Below, in pieces: positions 17,793-25,672 of a stretch of DNA of 61,019 bases. Under the pieces are notes generated by a model. The model was not told the origin of the DNA. It saw only the letters and a list, made by a program, of their open reading frames with translations, and made no database searches. Numbering within the stretch: the stretch's first letter is position 1; each line of letters begins with the position of its first letter. The translations under genes were made by a program, and so were the position numbers. Origin of the DNA: Bacteroidales bacterium. GTDB lineage: Bacteria; Bacteroidota; Bacteroidia; Bacteroidales; VadinHA17. The stretch spans positions 1 to 61,019 of the forward strand of contig PMIJ01000133.1 in NCBI GenBank assembly GCA_003157015.1, written 5' to 3'.

Positions 17793-19346
17793 TTATTTTA
17801 TGAGCTTTGCATCGCTTTCAGGAAGTTTAATCTTAACACCGTTTATACTGATTTCAACATCATCTTTATATGAAATGACCAGGAACAGGGTGCCGTCTTC
17901 GCTGAATTTCTTCCAGGTTTTTTGTCTTATACCCATCTGGTAGTACTCTTCCTCCTTCATTTTACCGTTCTCATAATAAAATATTTGCTGCCCATCGGGG
18001 TTGCCCTGCACAAAGTTACCTTTGAATTTCATCTTACCATTGTCATAAAACGATTTCCAAATGCCATCTTTAAGTCCCATAATATATTTTCCTTCCTCAG
18101 TCATCTCTCCCGTTTTATATTTCCATTGTCCGTTCTTTTCTCCGTCGGAATATTGTCCCAGGGCAATAACTTCTCCGCTTGATGAATATTCAGTTGATGC
18201 CCCATCACGTTGCCCCTGGAAATACTCTTCTTCTTTCAGCAGAGCTCCGTTTTCATAATACCAGTTCCATAATCCGTCAGGACGTCCGTTGTTGTAAGAA
18301 CCTGTCTGTTCGACTTTTCCCGCAAGGTTGTAGAATTTCCATTGTCCTGAGCGCCGGCTATCGGTATACTGGCCTTCTGCCTGGACTTTTCCATCAGAAA
18401 AGAGGTCCTTCCACTTACCATTGTACTTTCCAGATTCGTCAACTATTCCTTCAGAAAGCAGTAATCCGTTATCATTGTAAATAAAAGCATTTGTTACCTT
18501 TCCATCTTTACCGAATTCCCTGTGAACGCCAACAGGTATTTTATTGCGATATGGACCGCTATAGATGAGTTTACCATCCTGGTCATGTTTGTTAACAATT
18601 TCTATGTCGGGTTCATCTTCCACTCTCGATTTCACAATTGCTCCGTTTTCATAAAGCATCGTAAGAACAAGTTTTCCGTGGATATCATATTCTTTATAAT
18701 AGCCGTGAATAAGGCCATCTTTGAAAGATTTTTCTGATTTTATTCCTCCGTTGGCATAAAATTCTTCCCAGTCGCCCTGCTTTAAACCGTTTTTATCTGT
18801 TCTGTTTATCCGCTCCCTGCTTACAAGAAAATCATTCGTATATTCAAAAAGAGTGATGATATTTCCATCTTTATCATATTCTTTTGATAAACCCTCTTTC
18901 TTACCTCCATTGTATGCAAAAGTCTGCTGTATTTTACCATCTGAGTAATAGACATAGGCAGTACCTTCTTTCCTGTCAGCAGCAAAAAGCTCTTTTGACC
19001 AGATATAAAGTCCTTTTGACGGATCTTTTTTATATTTATAGTACCATCCATTTTTTTTCCCGTATAGGTAATTTATTTTTTCAGTGGTATCCCCGGCCTG
19101 ATCATAAAAAAGCCAGATGCTGTCGAGAAGAAAGTTTGTTCTTTTTCCTTCAGATTTCTTAATTCCCGTGACATAAAAGCTTTTCCAGAATCCTTCAGGT
19201 TTTCCGTTTTTAATAACACCTTCACTTGAAACAGCTCCATTTGGATATTTAAATACCTGATATCCATCCTTTAAAGTCTCAGTATCCTGTGAAAGGCATA
19301 ATTTACATATTAAAACAAAAAAGATTAAGATATTAATTCTTTTCAT
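17793..19346 (-). CDS. Secreted YwqK/MORN-like repeat protein
   Basis: A 517-residue protein with an N-terminal signal peptide (MKRINILIFFVLICKLCLSQ) and no lipobox. Nearly the whole mature part consists of about 18-20 short beta-hairpin units of the YwqK/MORN type, built on the pattern YxxGxxxGxWKxYY. Examples are KNGKPEGFWKSFYVTG, YNNGRPDGLWNWYYENG and GLKDGIWKSFYDNG. Such repeats are often annotated as YwqK-family antitoxin, but nothing here supports a toxin-antitoxin function, and an export signal argues against it. The position between nadA and ruvB, with 3- and 12-base gaps, shows cotranscription but gives no functional clue. Confidence 0.85.
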   Translation of the reverse strand: MKRINILIFFVLICKLCLSQDTETLKDGYQVFKYPNGAVSSEGVIKNGKPEGFWKSFYVTGIKKSEGKRTNFLLDSIWLFYDQAGDTTEKINYLYGKKNGWYYKYKKDPSKGLYIWSKELFAADRKEGTAYVYYSDGKIQQTFAYNGGKKEGLSKEYDKDGNIITLFEYTNDFLVSRERINRTDKNGLKQGDWEEFYANGGIKSEKSFKDGLIHGYYKEYDIHGKLVLTMLYENGAIVKSRVEDEPDIEIVNKHDQDGKLIYSGPYRNKIPVGVHREFGKDGKVTNAFIYNDNGLLLSEGIVDESGKYNGKWKDLFSDGKVQAEGQYTDSRRSGQWKFYNLAGKVEQTGSYNNGRPDGLWNWYYENGALLKEEEYFQGQRDGASTEYSSSGEVIALGQYSDGEKNGQWKYKTGEMTEEGKYIMGLKDGIWKSFYDNGKMKFKGNFVQGNPDGQQIFYYENGKMKEEEYYQMGIRQKTWKKFSEDGTLFLVISYKDDVEISINGVKIKLPESDAKLIK

Positions 19347-19349
19347 GAT

Positions 19350-20297
19350 TTAAAGTCCAAGTTTTTCAGATATTTCCATCATTCTTTTTATAGGCTTTTG
19401 TGCCCTCATGATTATTTTATTGTCAAGAGTAATTTCTGGTTGTTCGTTTTTTAAGCAATTTAGTATTTTTTCTATCGTTATGAGTTTCATAAAGCTGCAT
19501 TCGCTGCATCCGCAGGTTGAATCTCTGGGCGGTGCAGGTATATATTTCTTACCCGGGTTCTCTTTAATCATCTGATGAATAATTCCGGCTTCAGTTGCCA
19601 CAATATAACAATTTCCTTTGTCTTTCCTGGTGAACTGAAGCAATGATGAAGTAGAACCAATGAAATCAGCAACTAGCCTTACAGGCAACTCACATTCGGG
19701 ATGAGCTATAATTTTTGCATCCGGATTTTCTTCCTTCAATCTAAGAATTGCCTCCAGTGAAAATTCCTCGTGAACATGACAGGTTCCGTTCCAGATTATC
19801 ATATCACGTCCTGTCTTATTAAGGATATAATTTCCCAGATTACGATCAGGTGCAAATATGATTTTCTCCTCAGGAGGAAGGGATGCAACTATCTGAACAG
19901 CATTTGATGATGTACAAATTATATCTGACAATGCTTTTATTTCTGCTGTTGTGTTGACATAAGAAATAACCGTTCTCCCCGGATTTTCATTTAAAAATTT
20001 CTCAAAATCCTCTGCTTTGCATGAATTGGCCAGAGAGCAGCCGGCATTCAGATCAGGTAGAAGTACCTTCTTCTGTGGAGCCAGTATTTTTGCTGTTTCT
20101 GCCATGAATTTTACTCCGGCGAAAAGAATAATATCAGCTGAATTGGAAGCAGCTTTCTGTGACAAAGCAAGGCTATCTCCAACAAAATCAGCAATATCCT
20201 GAATATCTCCTGTCTGATAATAGTGAGCTAGAATGATTGCATTTTTTTCTTCTTTCAGCTTCTTTATTTCCAAAATATTTTGTTCGGGAGTGTGCAT
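19350..20297 (-). CDS. nadA: Quinolinate synthase
   Basis: Condenses iminoaspartate with dihydroxyacetone phosphate to quinolinate in de novo NAD synthesis; a cytosolic oxygen-sensitive [4Fe-4S] enzyme. The 315-residue protein shows the NadA signatures AIILAHYYQTGDIQDIADF, FAGVKFMAETAKIL and PHPECELPV-like AHPECELPVRL. The three cluster cysteines are likely those in LNAGCSLANS, IWNGTCHVHEEF and DSTCGCSECSF. nadB and nadC are not present nearby. It is the first gene of the leftward nadA-ywqK-ruvB run and borders a long AT-rich divergent gap. Confidence 0.96.
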   Translation of the reverse strand: MHTPEQNILEIKKLKEEKNAIILAHYYQTGDIQDIADFVGDSLALSQKAASNSADIILFAGVKFMAETAKILAPQKKVLLPDLNAGCSLANSCKAEDFEKFLNENPGRTVISYVNTTAEIKALSDIICTSSNAVQIVASLPPEEKIIFAPDRNLGNYILNKTGRDMIIWNGTCHVHEEFSLEAILRLKEENPDAKIIAHPECELPVRLVADFIGSTSSLLQFTRKDKGNCYIVATEAGIIHQMIKENPGKKYIPAPPRDSTCGCSECSFMKLITIEKILNCLKNEQPEITLDNKIIMRAQKPIKRMMEISEKLGL

Positions 20298-21046
20298 TTT
20301 AACAGTGGAAAATTAGGTTGATTAATCTGGAGATAAACTTAATCAATATTGCAGTATATAATTACTTTTCTCCAAGCTTCTGGATTTTAATTAACAGTAT
20401 AATACTTTTATATTTTAATATTAAATTTATTTATGATGATATTAATATCCTGTTCATAGTGTTGATATAATATTCAGATATTTGTTGTAATATTCATCAT
20501 TACCGGTCTGCTAACATCTTTTCAACAGTTCAAAAAACATACCATTTTTGAATATCAGCGGTTTAGTAATTTAATTAACAAGCGTTAAAATATGTTTATT
20601 CATAATCAGAAAACAGCAAAATTATAGTTTTAAAGTTTATTTAAAGTTCATATTTTGTTTTTATTCCCTTATAACTTTATTTAATCAGGTAATTTCCATC
20701 TTCAGACTTTTGAAGTGGTTAATAAAACATGAAATTATAACTCTTTATTGGCAATTATTTACATGTTATTAACAATCGGTTTTAGCTCACACCGGCCCCC
20801 GATTTCGGAATTGAAAAATATAATTAACTCTCAGAAAAATCGATTACCTATCATTATTAAGAGAGAAAATCAGTCTCCCAATAATAAATTGGGAGGTGCT
20901 GCAGAAGTAAACAATCCTCTCGTTGCTTTGTTTCTTTTACATCTTACTAAATTCGGAATGAAGATATAAGAATACTTTTTTCTTTTAATTAATCAAATGT
21001 GTTAATTTGCGGGCTCTTAACAGAAATTAAATTAAAAGGCAGAAAG
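20298..21046. other. Long AT-rich divergent intergenic region, weak oriC candidate
   Basis: About 750 bases without a supportable gene separate the leftward nadA from the rightward rpiB. The stretch is strongly AT-rich and contains 9-mers resembling degenerate DnaA boxes: TTTTCAACA at 20519-20527, TTATTAACA at 20766-20774 and TGTTGATAT at 20460-20468. There are also hairpins at 20529-20552 (TTCAAAAA/TTTTTGAA) and 20875-20895. AT-rich DNA produces such matches by chance. I treat origin function as a hypothesis raised by the parS-like sites 14-17 kb away. Confidence 0.25.
20875..20895. other. Strong hairpin upstream of rpiB
   Basis: CTCCCAAT and ATTGGGAG form a perfect 8-base-pair stem with the 5-base loop AATAA. 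It lies about 150 bases before the rpiB start and has no T-run on either side, so it is not a typical terminator. It could be a leader RNA structure or a protein-binding palindrome. Confidence 0.4.
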
Positions 21047-21493
21047 TTGAAAAACAGAAAAATAGCGATAGTGTCAGATCATGCGGGATATTACCTTAAA
21101 GAGAAGTTATTGGGTTATCTTATAAAGGAAAAGTATGATGTAAAGGATTTTGGATGTTCTGCGGGAGAGACGGTTGACTATCCCGATTACGGGCATCCTT
21201 TGGCAAACGCAATAAGTGCAGGTGAATATGAATTTGGAATATCGATTTGCGGGACTGGCAATGGAATAAACATGGTAGTAAATAAACATCCCGCTATCAG
21301 AGCTGCTTTATGCTGGAATGAAGAGATAAGCAGGCTATCCAGGGAGCATAATGATGCTAATATTCTTACATTACCAGGATGGTTTATTTCTGAATCAGAA
21401 GCGTACCTGATCGTCAAAACTTTTCTTACAACATCCTTTGAGGATGGACGTCACACCAGAAGAATTGAGAAGATCTCATTAAAGATTTATTAA
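21047..21493 (+). CDS. rpiB: Ribose-5-phosphate isomerase B (RpiB/LacAB family)
   Basis: Interconverts ribose 5-phosphate and ribulose 5-phosphate in the pentose phosphate pathway; cytosolic. The sequence has the family motifs IAIVSDHAGYYLKE, YPDYGHPLANAI, GISICGTGNGINMVVNKHP with the catalytic-type Cys, and RAALCWNEEISRLSREHNDANIL. I chose the TTG at 21047 (reading MKNRKIAIVSDH), giving 148 residues, the usual family length. An in-frame GTG at 20999 would add 16 residues not seen in the family. The next gene, an Rrf2-type regulator, begins one base after the stop, so the two are probably cotranscribed. Confidence 0.93.
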   Translation: MKNRKIAIVSDHAGYYLKEKLLGYLIKEKYDVKDFGCSAGETVDYPDYGHPLANAISAGEYEFGISICGTGNGINMVVNKHPAIRAALCWNEEISRLSREHNDANILTLPGWFISESEAYLIVKTFLTTSFEDGRHTRRIEKISLKIY

Positions 21494-21494
21494 G

Positions 21495-21935
21495 ATGCTT
21501 TCAAATTCCTGCAGATATGGAATAAGGGCTGTCATTTACCTGGCACGTCAACCGTTAATAACCGGCAAGACAGGTATAAAACAAATAAGCAGAGATCTAG
21601 ATCTTCCGACTCCTTTCCTCGCAAAAATTCTTCAATTGCTCGCAAAACAAAAAATTCTCAGTTCTTCAAAGGGGCCCCATGGAGGTTTTTCTTTATTAAA
21701 AGACCCGAGAAAGATAACCTTGCTTGATATTGTAAATACAATAGACGGATACGAGACTTTTACAAATTGTATAATGCATAATGGTACCTGCGAAGGGGTC
21801 GAAAAAGACGGGAAACATTGTCCTCTTCACAAGGATTATGAGAAACCAAGGAAAGAGCTTATTAAACTTTTCAGTACGAGAACAATTCATGAGTTGGTTA
21901 TAAAATCGAAAAATCCCGATTTAATAACTATCTGA
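21495..21935 (+). CDS. Rrf2 family transcriptional regulator with iron-sulfur-type cysteines
   Basis: A 146-residue winged-helix regulator of the Rrf2/IscR/NsrR family. The N-terminal DNA-binding part includes YGIRAVIYLARQP, ISRDLDLPTPFLAKILQLL and a wing SSSKGPHGGFSLL. Three cysteines at 92, 99 and 109 (TNCIMHNGTCEG then KHCPLH) match the spacing expected for a sensory Fe-S cluster, so it may sense iron-sulfur status, oxygen or nitric oxide. The target is unknown. It lies directly behind rpiB, and its last 8 bases overlap the end of the opposing VanZ-like gene. Confidence 0.9.
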   Translation: MLSNSCRYGIRAVIYLARQPLITGKTGIKQISRDLDLPTPFLAKILQLLAKQKILSSSKGPHGGFSLLKDPRKITLLDIVNTIDGYETFTNCIMHNGTCEGVEKDGKHCPLHKDYEKPRKELIKLFSTRTIHELVIKSKNPDLITI

Positions 21936-22308
21936 TTATCTCTTTTCTAAGCGGTTTAATCAAGAGCCATAAAAAGATTGAAACAAGAATTCCGGCACCG
22001 TTTGCCAATGCATCAAAAACGCTTCCAGTCCTTGTAACTGTAAGTGTGGCCTGAAGAATTTCCATTAAAATGCCGAACGAAAACGGGATAAGGCCGATAA
22101 TAAATAAATGTCTGAAACCTTTAATAGTTTTCCGGTTTTCAAAAACAAGCACCATCATTAAACTAAAATACATTCCAAAATGAACAACTTTATCAATGTT
22201 CGGAAAATCAATAATAGATGAAACTTTATCAAAGGTGTGAGAGTTAGCAAGGCTGAGATACAATATTATCAGAGCCACCAGTATTGAGAATATGTTCTTC
22301 TTTATCAT
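21928..22308 (-). CDS. VanZ-like membrane protein
   Basis: A 126-residue integral membrane protein with four predicted transmembrane helices: FSILVALIILYLSL, VVHFGMYFSLMMVLVF, HLFIIGLIPFSFGILMEILQ and SVFDALANGAGILVSIFLWLL. The arrangement DKVVHFGMY ... EILQ ... FDALANGAG is typical of the VanZ-like family. VanZ gives low-level teicoplanin resistance in enterococci, but most homologues have no known role. I chose the ATG at 22308; an in-frame TTG at 22326 lies within the likely promoter element and is unlikely to be the start. The 3' end overlaps the Rrf2 gene by 8 bases. Confidence 0.82.
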   Translation of the reverse strand: MIKKNIFSILVALIILYLSLANSHTFDKVSSIIDFPNIDKVVHFGMYFSLMMVLVFENRKTIKGFRHLFIIGLIPFSFGILMEILQATLTVTRTGSVFDALANGAGILVSIFLWLLIKPLRKEIIR

Positions 22309-22323
22309 TTTTAAAGTTTGATG

Positions 22324-22331
22324 CAAATTTA
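22324..22331 (-). promoter_or_regulatory. Candidate -7 element for the VanZ-like gene
   Basis: On the minus strand this reads TAAATTTG, an exact TAnnTTTG match ending 16 bases before the ATG at 22308. It supports that start over the upstream TTG. No clear -33 element was found. Confidence 0.45.
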
Positions 22332-22471
22332 ATTAATATAAAGCACTGGGACAACGGAATATGAGAGAAGTGGCGAACGGGAGAATAAATGACTGCAAGG
22401 CAATACGACTGGGTCTAATGAAACAACATAACTTAAAGACAACTAAGAGCTATAATAACATATCCTTTATT

Positions 22472-22479
22472 TAACTTTG
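22472..22479 (+). promoter_or_regulatory. Candidate -7 element immediately before hemW
   Basis: TAACTTTG matches TAnnTTTG exactly and ends only 4 bases before the hemW ATG at 22484. Transcription would start at or next to the A of the start codon, implying a leaderless mRNA if the element is real. No clear -33 element is visible. Confidence 0.35.
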
Positions 22480-22483
22480 TTAC

Positions 22484-23620
22484 ATGGCAGGGATTTATAT
22501 ACATATACCTTTTTGTAAAAAGCTCTGTTTTTACTGTGATTTCTATCACGTGATTTCGGTAAATGATTATTCTGCATTTATTGATGCTCTGCTTACAGAA
22601 GCTTCATTAAGAAGGGATTATCTTGAGGACGAAACGATTTCAACAATTTATATTGGCGGTGGAACCCCATCGGTCTTTTCAGTTAAAGATCTGGAAACAA
22701 TTCTGAATCATATAAACAATATATTCCGTTTGTCAGAAGATTGTGAAATCACATTTGAAATGAATCCTGATGATGTTCAGCCTGTTTATCTGGATGGTCT
22801 CAGAAATTGTAAAGTGAACAGGATCAGCCTGGGAATTCAATCATGGAGGGATTCAGATCTTAAAATGCTCAACAGAAGGCACGATTCAGAAGGGGCAGTC
22901 AAAGCTCTTAGAAATACTTTAGATGCAGGATTTGACAATGTAACTATCGATCTGATTTATGGTATCCCGGGCATGTCCTTGAAGGATTGGGAATCAAATT
23001 TGGATTTTTCATTTTCATTTGACATTAAGCACCTGTCTGCATATCATCTGACAATTGAACCCGGAACTGTCTTTGGAAAGATGCTTGAAAAAGGTTTGAT
23101 TTCTGAAATTGATGAAAATGACAGTGCCGCACAGTTCAATACTCTTATTGAAAAGTCTGAAAATGCCGGATTTATCCAGTATGAAATTTCAAATTTCGGA
23201 AAACCGGGTTATTTCTCCATACACAATTCTAACTACTGGAAACAAGTCAGCTATCTCGGGCTTGGGCCGTCTGCTCACTCTTTTAATGGTTATTCACGAC
23301 AATGGAATATCCATGATCTCAAGGGATATATAAAGTCAGTCAATACAGGGAAACCCTTTTTTGAAAGTGAGGAACTTGACATAAAAAAGCGTTTTAATGA
23401 ATATATAATGACCTCACTCAGAACTATGTGGGGCATTGACCTTGAGTATGTTGAAGAAAGTTTTGAAAAGGAGGGATACGATTATGTGGTAAATCTTTCA
23501 GGGAAATACAGAGATTATGGTTTGATGAAGCTTGAAAAAAATTCCCTGGTTCTGACAAACCAGGGAAAATTGATTTCGGACAATATTATTTCTGAATTTA
23601 TGATGCCGGGCAAAGATTAA
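22484..23620 (+). CDS. hemW: HemW-like radical SAM protein (heme chaperone)
   Basis: A 378-residue radical SAM protein of the HemW family, long annotated as oxygen-independent coproporphyrinogen oxidase but now regarded as a heme chaperone for respiratory enzymes. The [4Fe-4S] motif is C-x3-C-x2-C in CKKLCFYCDFY near residues 10-20, preceded by IYIHIPF. Other family segments are IYIGGGTPSVF, RISLGIQSW and the HemW C-terminal domain with YEISNFGKPG and YLGLGPSAHSFNG. True HemN enzymes have an extra CxxCxxxC form and longer N-terminus, which is lacking. The last 90 bases of the gene encode a terminator for the opposing gene. Confidence 0.94.
   Translation: MAGIYIHIPFCKKLCFYCDFYHVISVNDYSAFIDALLTEASLRRDYLEDETISTIYIGGGTPSVFSVKDLETILNHINNIFRLSEDCEITFEMNPDDVQPVYLDGLRNCKVNRISLGIQSWRDSDLKMLNRRHDSEGAVKALRNTLDAGFDNVTIDLIYGIPGMSLKDWESNLDFSFSFDIKHLSAYHLTIEPGTVFGKMLEKGLISEIDENDSAAQFNTLIEKSENAGFIQYEISNFGKPGYFSIHNSNYWKQVSYLGLGPSAHSFNGYSRQWNIHDLKGYIKSVNTGKPFFESEELDIKKRFNEYIMTSLRTMWGIDLEYVEESFEKEGYDYVVNLSGKYRDYGLMKLEKNSLVLTNQGKLISDNIISEFMMPGKD
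23535..23567 (-). terminator. Intrinsic terminator of the coiled-coil gene, inside hemW
   Basis: AACCAGGGAA and TTCCCTGGTT are perfect 10-base arms at 23542-23551 and 23558-23567 around a 6-base loop. Read on the minus strand the stem is followed by a run of seven T at 23541-23535. It lies 54 bases after the stop codon of the leftward coiled-coil gene, within the coding sequence of the convergent hemW. Confidence 0.8.
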
Positions 23621-24526
23621 TTATTTTTTTGAAAGCATAAAATTTGTACGTCCTATTATGTTGTTATCCAGATAAAGTTCAACACTATAGTTCCCGATAA
23701 TAAAATCACCTTTATTATCCATAAAAATGCACACTTCAATATCCTGGTTCAGATAGTCAACCTGACGTGTGGCGGAATAAATAATTTTGTTGCCTTTATA
23801 ATCAAAAAGGTTATCAGGACTGCTTGTTACAACCAATGAGTCAGGTCTTATAACTCTCATGTAAACATCTTTTTGTCCGGCTTTTGCCAGTGGATTTTCC
23901 CTCAGTGTGAAACATATTCTGAGCTTATCCAGATTATTAATCCTTGTGGTTTCTTTTCTCTTTTTATTCAGAGAAACGGCTGCAATATTCTTAGCCTGAA
24001 TAACAGATGCAACCTCAACCTTGGTACTAAGTTCTTCTTTTGCTTTTGACAATTCGGTATTTGTATTCCTGACTTGTGTGATTTGCTGTTTTATCTCAGT
24101 ATTTTCTGAAGTAAGCATCTTGTTTCTTGTATTGAGAGAATCGATCTGCACAATATAGCTTTTCATTATTTCTCTCATTGTTGTGATCTCGTTTTTATAT
24201 GATTTTATCAGTCGGACATTTGATGCATTAATAGACAAAATCTGGACAATTTTATTTTTTTGCTTCTCCATTCCTGCTTTCAAGGTATCGTTGTTGGTTT
24301 TCAGAGTATCAAAAGCAACTACCATATGCCTGAGCTCATTTGCCAGCGAATCTTTCTCCTGTGTCAGAGCAGTTTCCATTTCGATCATTTTGTTCTTTTT
24401 CTCGAAATACATATAGATAAGAAAAATCAGGGCAACGCCCAGTATAACTGATGTTACAATCAATCCGATGGGAGTGCTTTTTTTTGGTCCCTGTACTGTT
24501 GGAGTACTGCTGTTTAAGTCTGCCAT
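23621..24526 (-). CDS. Conserved membrane-anchored coiled-coil protein
   Basis: A 301-residue protein of unknown function. After about 20 polar residues there is one transmembrane helix (IGLIVTSVILGVALIFLIYMY), then a long coiled coil from about residue 45 to 180 (EKDSLANELRHM, YIVQIDSLNTRNKMLTSEN). The C-terminal 110 residues look like a beta-rich domain (RICFTLRENPLAKAGQKDVY, VSSPDNLF-like segments). Similar proteins seem widespread in Bacteroidales, from memory. The topology suggests a tethered periplasmic domain. Its stop codon is directly adjacent to the hemW stop, and transcription probably ends at the terminator inside hemW. Confidence 0.8.
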   Translation of the reverse strand: MADLNSSTPTVQGPKKSTPIGLIVTSVILGVALIFLIYMYFEKKNKMIEMETALTQEKDSLANELRHMVVAFDTLKTNNDTLKAGMEKQKNKIVQILSINASNVRLIKSYKNEITTMREIMKSYIVQIDSLNTRNKMLTSENTEIKQQITQVRNTNTELSKAKEELSTKVEVASVIQAKNIAAVSLNKKRKETTRINNLDKLRICFTLRENPLAKAGQKDVYMRVIRPDSLVVTSSPDNLFDYKGNKIIYSATRQVDYLNQDIEVCIFMDNKGDFIIGNYSVELYLDNNIIGRTNFMLSKK

Positions 24527-24555
24527 TTATCTTGTAGTGTTTAAAGAGTTCATTA

Positions 24556-24587
24556 CAAAATTAAGAATATCCTTATACTTATTCAAA
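24556..24587 (-). promoter_or_regulatory. Promoter of the coiled-coil membrane protein gene
   Basis: On the minus strand TTTG (24587-24584) is followed after 20 bases by TAATTTTG (24563-24556). Both elements match the Bacteroidota consensus (-33 TTTG/TTG and -7 TAnnTTTG) with good spacing. It lies 30 bases before the ATG at 24526. A second possible -7 element, TAAATTTG, overlaps the -33 box at 24584-24591. Confidence 0.6.
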
Positions 24588-24697
24588 TTTATAATATAAA
24601 CATAAGATATTAGTTTTTGTTATATTGTTCAATTATTCAGGTTATAAGTAAATCATCCTGAATATAATTTTTGCCTTACCAGTTTATTATTAGAGCC

Positions 24698-25543
24698 ATG
24701 AAATATGTTGGTGCGCATGTAAGCGCTTCCGGAGGAGTAGAAAATGCTCCGTTAAATGCCAAAGCGATTGGAGCAAAAGCATTTGCCTTGTTCACAAAAA
24801 ACCAGAGACAATGGTTTTCGAATCCTTTAACCAAAGCAAGTATTAAAGCATTCAGGGAGAATTGTGAGAAGCTTGATTACAAACCATTTCAGATTCTGCC
24901 ACACGACAGCTACCTGATAAATCTCGGCCACCCTGAAATGGAACCTCTGGAAAAATCAAGAGCTTCTTTTCTTGATGAAATGCAACGGTGTGAACAACTG
25001 GGTCTCGACAGGCTAAATTTTCATCCCGGGAGTCACCTGAAAACAATCAGTGAAGAAGAATGCCTCACCCGGATTGCGGAATCTATTAACATTGTCCTTG
25101 ATAAAACAAAAGGTGTTACTGCTGTTATTGAAAACACCGCCGGGCAGGGAACAAATATGGGACACAAATTCGAGCAACTCAGGTTTATTATTGAAAAGGT
25201 TGACGATAAATCGAGGGTTGGAATCTGTATAGATACCTGCCATGCTTTCACTTCCGGATATAATATTAAATCGCAGGAGGGATATGATGAGACGTTCAGG
25301 ACGTTTGATAAGATTATCGGATTTAAGTACCTGCGGGGAATGCATATAAATGATTCAAAGAAGGAACTGTCCACAAGGGTTGACAGACACGATAATATTG
25401 GAAAAGGATTCCTTGGAGAGGATGTTTTCAGAATGTTGATGAACGACATCAGACTTGATAATATGCCTCTTATTCTTGAAACCCCGGATGAATCATTGTG
25501 GGAAGCTGAGATTAAGAATCTTTATTTGTTGATCAGGAAATAA
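24698..25543 (+). CDS. nfo: Endonuclease IV (AP endonuclease)
   Basis: Cleaves DNA 5' to abasic sites in base excision repair, using a tri-metal centre in a TIM barrel. The 281-residue protein starts [18 protein letters not shown] and has [64 protein letters not shown], the segment [20 protein letters not shown], and a C-terminal LILETPDES. All three signature regions of the AP endonuclease 2 family are present. I chose the ATG at 24698; the frame extends to a TTG at 24671 without family support. A repeat-containing gap follows. Confidence 0.96.
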   Translation: MKYVGAHVSASGGVENAPLNAKAIGAKAFALFTKNQRQWFSNPLTKASIKAFRENCEKLDYKPFQILPHDSYLINLGHPEMEPLEKSRASFLDEMQRCEQLGLDRLNFHPGSHLKTISEEECLTRIAESINIVLDKTKGVTAVIENTAGQGTNMGHKFEQLRFIIEKVDDKSRVGICIDTCHAFTSGYNIKSQEGYDETFRTFDKIIGFKYLRGMHINDSKKELSTRVDRHDNIGKGFLGEDVFRMLMNDIRLDNMPLILETPDESLWEAEIKNLYLLIRK

Positions 25544-25555
25544 TGAAATCTGTTT

Positions 25556-25663
25556 CACAGAGGAAACACATAGCAAGTAATTTGGATTTACCAGTGAATA
25601 AATATTATACAAATTAGTTTTCTCTGTGGCTCTCTGTTGAACCTCAGTGTTTCTCTGAGAAAC
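25556..25663. repeat. Imperfect inverted-repeat element between nfo and the patatin gene
   Basis: CACAGAGGAAA at 25556-25566 and TTTTCTCTGTG at 25618-25628 pair with one mismatch. A second perfect palindrome, GTTTCTCTGAGAAAC, lies at 25649-25663. The element fills the gap between convergent nfo and the patatin gene and resembles the CTTTGTG-type element at 30061-30163. It may also act as a transcription barrier. Confidence 0.5.
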
Positions 25664-25672
25664 TAAGAAAAA

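Noticed and set aside
17793..19346. Toxin-antitoxin label for the YwqK-like gene
   Set aside because: The protein has an export signal and no toxin gene adjoins it; the label comes only from family naming.
20748..20969. 73-codon frame in the nadA-rpiB gap
   Set aside because: No family features, atypical composition, and it spans the strong hairpin at 20875; probably chance.
22540..22560. CACGTG within hemW as a further parS site
   Set aside because: The flanks (TATCACGTGATT) do not fit the parS consensus and it is within a coding sequence.
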